Shown: positions 25,470 to 28,481 of the stretch, piece by piece | Numbering within the stretch: position 1 is the first letter of the stretch | How the letters are laid out: each line of letters opens with the position of its first letter | Source: DASYQD01 sp036005845 | Lineage (GTDB): Bacteria; Acidobacteriota; Thermoanaerobaculia; Multivoradales; JAIOJS01 | NCBI GenBank assembly: GCA_036005845.1 | Contig: DASYQD010000106.1 | Span: 1-28,481, forward strand | Direction of reading: 5' to 3' | DNA: 28,481 bases | Translations under genes and position numbers: made by a program | Notes under the pieces: generated by a model | The model's input: only the letters and a program-made list of their open reading frames with translations | Databases searched by the model: none | Told to the model about the DNA's origin: nothing

Positions 25470-26179
25470 CGGCTCGGCTCCTCGGCCGCGGCGCGGTAGG
25501 CCGCCAGCACGCCCTCGCGGCCGGCGGGATGGAGCGCCGCCAGCCCGTCGCCGCCTTTCCAGGTCACTTCCAGTCGCAAGATCGGCCTTCCTTCCGCCAC
25601 GTACTTCGCCTCGTAGTTGGTGCGCGGCCCCTCGTCCCAACCCGCCGGCCGCCGCGTCACCGTGGCTGCCGGATGCGAGGCGAGAAGCGCCGCCACCGCC
25701 TCGCCGTAGGCGAGGAAGTCGGTGGCGAACCACAGCGTACCTCCTGGCCGCAGCAGCAGGAGGACGAGGTCGACCGTCTGCGCGTCGAAGAGCCGCCGCC
25801 GTTCGTGGCGCGCCTTCGGCCAGGGATCGGGGAAGTAGACGTGGACGGCGCGGGCGAAGCCCCGCGGCAGCACGGCGGCGAGCACCGTCTGCGCCTCGCC
25901 GCGGATGGCGAGGAGGTTCTGCACGCCGCGCCGCCGCGCGCGAGTTACGAGCAGGCGGAAGTATTCGCCGGCGAGCTCGATGCCGACGAAGCGCGTCTGC
26001 GGTTCGGCGAGCGCGCGGCGCAGCAGGTAGCGGCCCTTGCCGAAGCCGATCTCCACTTCCCACGGGCTCTCGCCCACGCCGTCGGTCGGCGGCACCAGCG
26101 CATCGAGCTCGAGCGGCACCGCGACCTCGGAGAGGAGCCGCTCGCCGCCTGCAGTGGCGAGCAGCACCGGCGCCCTCAC
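25466..26179 (-). CDS. trmB: tRNA (guanine-N7)-methyltransferase
   Basis: Methylates G46 of tRNA with S-adenosylmethionine. The GTG at 26179 gives 237 aa and overlaps the lpxL-like stop by GTGA. The SAM-binding motif is VEIGFGKGRYLL, followed by FVGIELAGEYF. The diagnostic block VYFPDPWPKARHERRRL lies around residues 113-130, and TDFLAYGE and the C-terminal TNYEAKYVAEGRPI block (the TNYE motif) follow. An N-terminal extension of about 45 residues precedes the SAM motif, within the normal range. Start and coupling suggest translation depends on the upstream lpxL-like gene. Confidence 0.95.
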   Translation of the reverse strand: MRAPVLLATAGGERLLSEVAVPLELDALVPPTDGVGESPWEVEIGFGKGRYLLRRALAEPQTRFVGIELAGEYFRLLVTRARRRGVQNLLAIRGEAQTVLAAVLPRGFARAVHVYFPDPWPKARHERRRLFDAQTVDLVLLLLRPGGTLWFATDFLAYGEAVAALLASHPAATVTRRPAGWDEGPRTNYEAKYVAEGRPILRLEVTWKGGDGLAALHPAGREGVLAAYRAAAEEPSR

Positions 26180-27180
26180 GCGCTCGCCAGCCTTCCGGCC
26201 TCCATCGCCTCGGCGGCGGGCGGCGCCGTCGCTGCAGGCGCTTCCTCCACCACACGGTGCTCGGCGAAGTAGTCGTAGAAGGTGAACCACTGCGTCGGGT
26301 GCGCGCGCACCTCGCTCTCGAGCACCGTCGCCCACTGCTGCACCGCAGCGGCGAGGCTGCGCTCGCGGTCGCCGCCGGAAGGGACCTCGATCGGCGGATG
26401 GATGCTGCACTCGAAGGCGTAGTCCCTGGTGTAGCGGATGAAGGTGGGCACGAGGGGCGCGCCGGTGAGCATCGCCACCAGGAACGGGCCGCGCGGGAAG
26501 CGCACGCGCCCGCCGAAGAAGTCGGCGGGGATGCCGGGGCCGCCGAAGTCGCGGTCCCCCTGCATGGCGACGAGACGCCCGGCACGCAGCGCCCGCAACA
26601 CCGGCAGCGACGACCAGCTCGCGTCGGGCTCGATGGCGATGGCCTCGACGTCGGCGAGGTTGCGGAAGATGCCGCGAAAGCGCTCGACGTCGCCGAACTT
26701 GTCGGGCACGAAGACGACCGAGAGCGGCATGCCGCGCCCGAGCACGATGCTGCCCAGCTCGTAGATGCCGTAGTGCGCGGTGAGGATGATCGCGCCCTTG
26801 CCGGCCGCGTAGCTGTGCTCGACGTGCTCGAAACCGGTGATCGCCCTCGCCAGCTCCTTGGCCCGCTCCGGCGGCAGCTGCGCGAAGCGGAAGAGGTCGA
26901 CCCAGTAGAAGGCGAAGTGCCGCAGCAGCGCCGAGGCGCCGCGGCGCGCGCGCCACGAGCGCTCCGGCACGCCGGTGATGCGCGCGAAGTTCCGCGCCAG
27001 CATCCGCTTCGAGCTCGGGTAGACGACGAAGATGGCCCAGATGACGCCGCGGGCGAGGAAACGCTCGAGCCGGCGGCTCAGCCGCGGCGCCAGCCAGGCG
27101 AGGATGGGAAAGCCGTGGCGGATCGCCCAGGTGTGGTAGCGGTCGGCGAAGCGTGGGCGCGGCGGCAGGTGCTTCTGCAT
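26176..27180 (-). CDS. Lysophospholipid acyltransferase family, LpxL/HtrB-like
   Basis: A 334-aa LpxL/HtrB-type protein that probably adds a secondary acyl chain to lipid A at the inner membrane. The N-terminal region has a hydrophobic helix (WAIFVVYPSSKRMLARNFARI, split by the conserved RxNF-like block). The catalytic HX4E motif is His136-Glu141 in TAHYGIYELGS. RGMPLSVVFVPDK, LVAMQGDRDFGGPGIPADFFG and PTQWFTFYDYF follow as in the family. The ATG at 27180 was chosen; a TTG directly before it is also possible. It is the first gene of the lpxL-trmB-ABC overlap group. The other possibility is a related lysophospholipid acyltransferase acting on a different glycolipid. Confidence 0.88.
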   Translation of the reverse strand: MQKHLPPRPRFADRYHTWAIRHGFPILAWLAPRLSRRLERFLARGVIWAIFVVYPSSKRMLARNFARITGVPERSWRARRGASALLRHFAFYWVDLFRFAQLPPERAKELARAITGFEHVEHSYAAGKGAIILTAHYGIYELGSIVLGRGMPLSVVFVPDKFGDVERFRGIFRNLADVEAIAIEPDASWSSLPVLRALRAGRLVAMQGDRDFGGPGIPADFFGGRVRFPRGPFLVAMLTGAPLVPTFIRYTRDYAFECSIHPPIEVPSGGDRERSLAAAVQQWATVLESEVRAHPTQWFTFYDYFAEHRVVEEAPAATAPPAAEAMEAGRLASA

Positions 27181-27200
27181 CAAAGCCTCGTTACGCGAGG

Positions 27201-27278
27201 CATCGAGATCGCTTCGTCGCTACGCTCCTCGCGATGACATTCGAGCGTCATCGCGAGCGAAGCGAAGCGATCTCGATG
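27201..27278. repeat. 78-bp palindromic interspersed repeat
   Basis: Outer arms CATCGAGATCGCTTCG (27201-27216) and CGAAGCGATCTCGATG (27263-27278) are a perfect 16-bp match. Inner arms CTCGCGATGAC (27228-27238) and GTCATCGCGAG (27247-27257) add 11 bp around an 8-nt loop. The arms are separated by an asymmetric internal loop. It resembles the widespread GTCAT(T/C)GCGAGCGAAGCGAAGC type of dispersed repeat known in many phyla, often mis-annotated as protein. It fills most of the gap between the manC-like and lpxL-like genes. Confidence 0.85.
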
Positions 27279-27304
27279 CATGGCCAACCACGGGGCCGGG
27301 CATC

Positions 27305-28363
27305 TCACAGCAGATCCTCGCGTCCCTGCTCGCGGAGACGGTCGACGATCTCGCGCACCTCTTGCGAGCGCTTTTTCTCGATGACCAGCACGGCATCGCC
27401 GGTGCGCACCGCCACCATGGAGTCGAGGCCGAGGGCGGACAGCGTGCCCTCCTCGGCCCACAGCAGGCTGTCCTTGCAGCCGACGGCGACGACGTCGCCC
27501 TGCGTGCTGTTGCCGTCGCGGTCCTTCGGCAGCACCTCGGCGAGCGCCTCCCACGATCCCAGGTCGCTCCAGCCGCAGTCGAGCGGCAGCGTGGCGAGGT
27601 CGTCGAGCTTCTCCATCACGCCGTGGTCGATGGAGATCGCCGGCAGCGTGCGGTAGAGCTCGGCGAGGCGCTTCGGCTCGCGCGCGATCGCGGCGAGGCC
27701 CTGCGCCAGCGCCGGCAGGTGGCGCTCGACGAGGGCCAGCAGCGTGTCGCCGCGGAAGGCGAAGATGCCGCCGTTCCAAAGGTAGTGGCCGCTCGCGAGG
27801 AACTGCTCGGCGCGCGCGCGGTCGGGCTTCTCGACGAAGCGCACGACGCGGCGCGGCCCGGCGGCGACCTCGCAGTGATCGTCTTGCGGCGACGGCACGA
27901 GCTCGAGGTAGCCGTAGCCGGTCTCTGCCCAGCGCGGCGTCACGCCGAGCGCCAGCACCTTGCCTTCGGCCGCCGCCGCGGCCGCGTCCCCGAGGACCTT
28001 GCGGAACCCCGCATCGTCGGCGATGCGGTGGTCGGCGGGCAGCACCACCACCGGCTCGCTGCGCCGCGCCGCCGGCATCGAAGCGACCGCCCAGGCGATC
28101 GCCGGCGCGGTGTTGCGCCCCTCCGGCTCGGCGAGCACCTGTGCACGCGGCACCTCGGGAAGCTGCTCGGCCACCGCCTCGGCGAGCGCCGCCGTCGTGC
28201 ACACCCACACGTCGCGCGGCTCGACGAGCGGCTGCAGCCGCTCGACGGTGCGCTGCAGCAGCGTCGCGCCGCCCTCGAGCGCCAGCAGCTGCTTGGGGCG
28301 GGTGCGGCGCGACAGCGGCCAGAACCGCGTGCCGCTGCCGCCGGCGAGGACTAGGGCCTGCAT
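27305..28363 (-). CDS. manC: Mannose-1-phosphate guanylyltransferase
   Basis: Makes GDP-mannose from mannose-1-phosphate and GTP, for LPS, capsule or glycan synthesis in the cytoplasm. The 352-aa product begins MQALVLAGGSGTRFWPLSRR with the nucleotide-binding GGSGTR (residues 8-13) and RPKQ (22-25). AEPEGRNTAPAI, VVLPADHRI, VRFVEKPDRA, YLWNGGIFAF, SIDHGVMEK and DCGWSDLGSWEAL follow the GMP family. There is no C-terminal phosphomannose isomerase domain, so it is the short, monofunctional form. The ATG at 28363 fits the family. The symbol manC is used by function; other names (manC1, cpsB) are in use. It is upstream of the lpxL operon on the same strand, with a palindromic repeat between. Confidence 0.92.
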   Translation of the reverse strand: MQALVLAGGSGTRFWPLSRRTRPKQLLALEGGATLLQRTVERLQPLVEPRDVWVCTTAALAEAVAEQLPEVPRAQVLAEPEGRNTAPAIAWAVASMPAARRSEPVVVLPADHRIADDAGFRKVLGDAAAAAAEGKVLALGVTPRWAETGYGYLELVPSPQDDHCEVAAGPRRVVRFVEKPDRARAEQFLASGHYLWNGGIFAFRGDTLLALVERHLPALAQGLAAIAREPKRLAELYRTLPAISIDHGVMEKLDDLATLPLDCGWSDLGSWEALAEVLPKDRDGNSTQGDVVAVGCKDSLLWAEEGTLSALGLDSMVAVRTGDAVLVIEKKRSQEVREIVDRLREQGREDLL

Positions 28364-28408
28364 GCTTGGGCCTGCATCGATGTGCGATCCCGTTTCGTTG
28401 GGCGCGAG

Positions 28409-28414
28409 AGTATA
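28409..28414 (-). promoter_or_regulatory. Candidate -10 box for the manC-like gene
   Basis: TATACT on the minus strand would give a leader of about 39 nt before the ATG at 28363. The region where a -35 box would lie is taken up by a GC hairpin. Confidence 0.3.
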
Positions 28415-28420
28415 GGACGA

Positions 28421-28442
28421 GGGCCGCGGCGAGCCGCGGCCC
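28421..28442. repeat. GC hairpin, first of two tandem copies
   Basis: GGGCCGCGG (28421-28429) pairs with CCGCGGCCC (28434-28442) around CGAG. On the plus strand it is followed by TTATT, so it could act as a terminator for a plus-strand transcript, though none is seen here. Confidence 0.65.
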
Positions 28443-28459
28443 TTATTGATTGCAGACCA

Positions 28460-28481
28460 GGGCCGCGGCTTGCCGCGGCCC
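28460..28481. repeat. GC hairpin, second tandem copy, at the window edge
   Basis: The same 9-bp arms, GGGCCGCGG (28460-28468) and CCGCGGCCC (28473-28481), around CTTG. It ends exactly at the window boundary, so a longer array cannot be excluded. Confidence 0.65.

Noticed and set aside
27180..28208. Minus-strand frame whose end reads RDRFASLAMTLECHREE
   Set aside because: This peptide is the translation of the palindromic repeat at 27201-27278 and is a frequent source of false proteins; the real gene in this region is the manC-like frame.

Overview
The window is a GC-rich (roughly 70%) chromosomal stretch from a Gram-negative bacterium. The housekeeping order dprA, topA, trmFO, xerC, hslV, hslU, then a lipoprotein and dapF, resembles gene orders known from deltaproteobacterial lineages (Desulfobacterota, Myxococcota, Binatota-like). 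Late lipid A acyltransferase and mannose-1-phosphate guanylyltransferase genes indicate an LPS-bearing outer membrane. The lineage is an inference from gene order and composition, not a proven placement. No rRNA, tRNA, CRISPR array, transposase or phage gene was seen.

Layout. 1-446 (-): start of a TPR lipoprotein gene that leaves the window. 656-4491 (+): dprA and topA; topA carries an in-frame palindromic repeat. 4521-10014: an accessory block that separates topA from trmFO. It holds a Uma2-type nuclease (+), an unrecognised helical protein (-), a large zinc-finger/TM/TPR/CHAT-protease fusion (-) and a small lipoprotein (-). 10033-16144 (+): trmFO, xerC, a GT-C-like membrane protein, hslV and hslU. 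16218-18409 (+): a lipoprotein with an LptM-like N-terminus and FN3 domains, a second copy of the topA repeat, and dapF, followed by a short decayed piece that looks like the 5' end of tyrS. 18552-19903 (+): a degenerate ApbE-like secreted protein and a small membrane protein. 19900-20802 (-): a TIGR01777-type epimerase. 20921-23716 (+): a secreted protein built of about 18 LW-x-x-DGT-x-x-GT repeats. 23727-28363 (-): manC-like, lpxL-like, trmB and an ABC exporter gene. The last three overlap as an envelope operon, separated from the manC-like gene by a large palindromic repeat. Two tandem GC hairpins lie at the right edge.

How the genes work together. The + strand core handles DNA uptake and topology, tRNA modification, chromosome dimer resolution and ATP-dependent proteolysis. 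The right-hand minus operon handles envelope biogenesis. Four junctions (trmFO/xerC, hslV/hslU, lpxL/trmB, trmB/ABC), plus apbE-like/PGPGW, overlap by the same GTGA tetranucleotide, suggesting translational coupling. Several genes lack a Shine-Dalgarno sequence and have a TANNNT hexamer 6-7 nt before the start codon, as expected for leaderless mRNAs. Others have strong GGAGG-type sites.

The most unusual items are the anti-sigma-like zinc-finger/CHAT fusion with its unknown neighbour, the palindromic repeat that has become coding sequence inside topA, the set of putative leaderless promoters (including an 18-bp divergent one), the LptM-like FN3 lipoprotein beside dapF, and the tyrS-like remnant.
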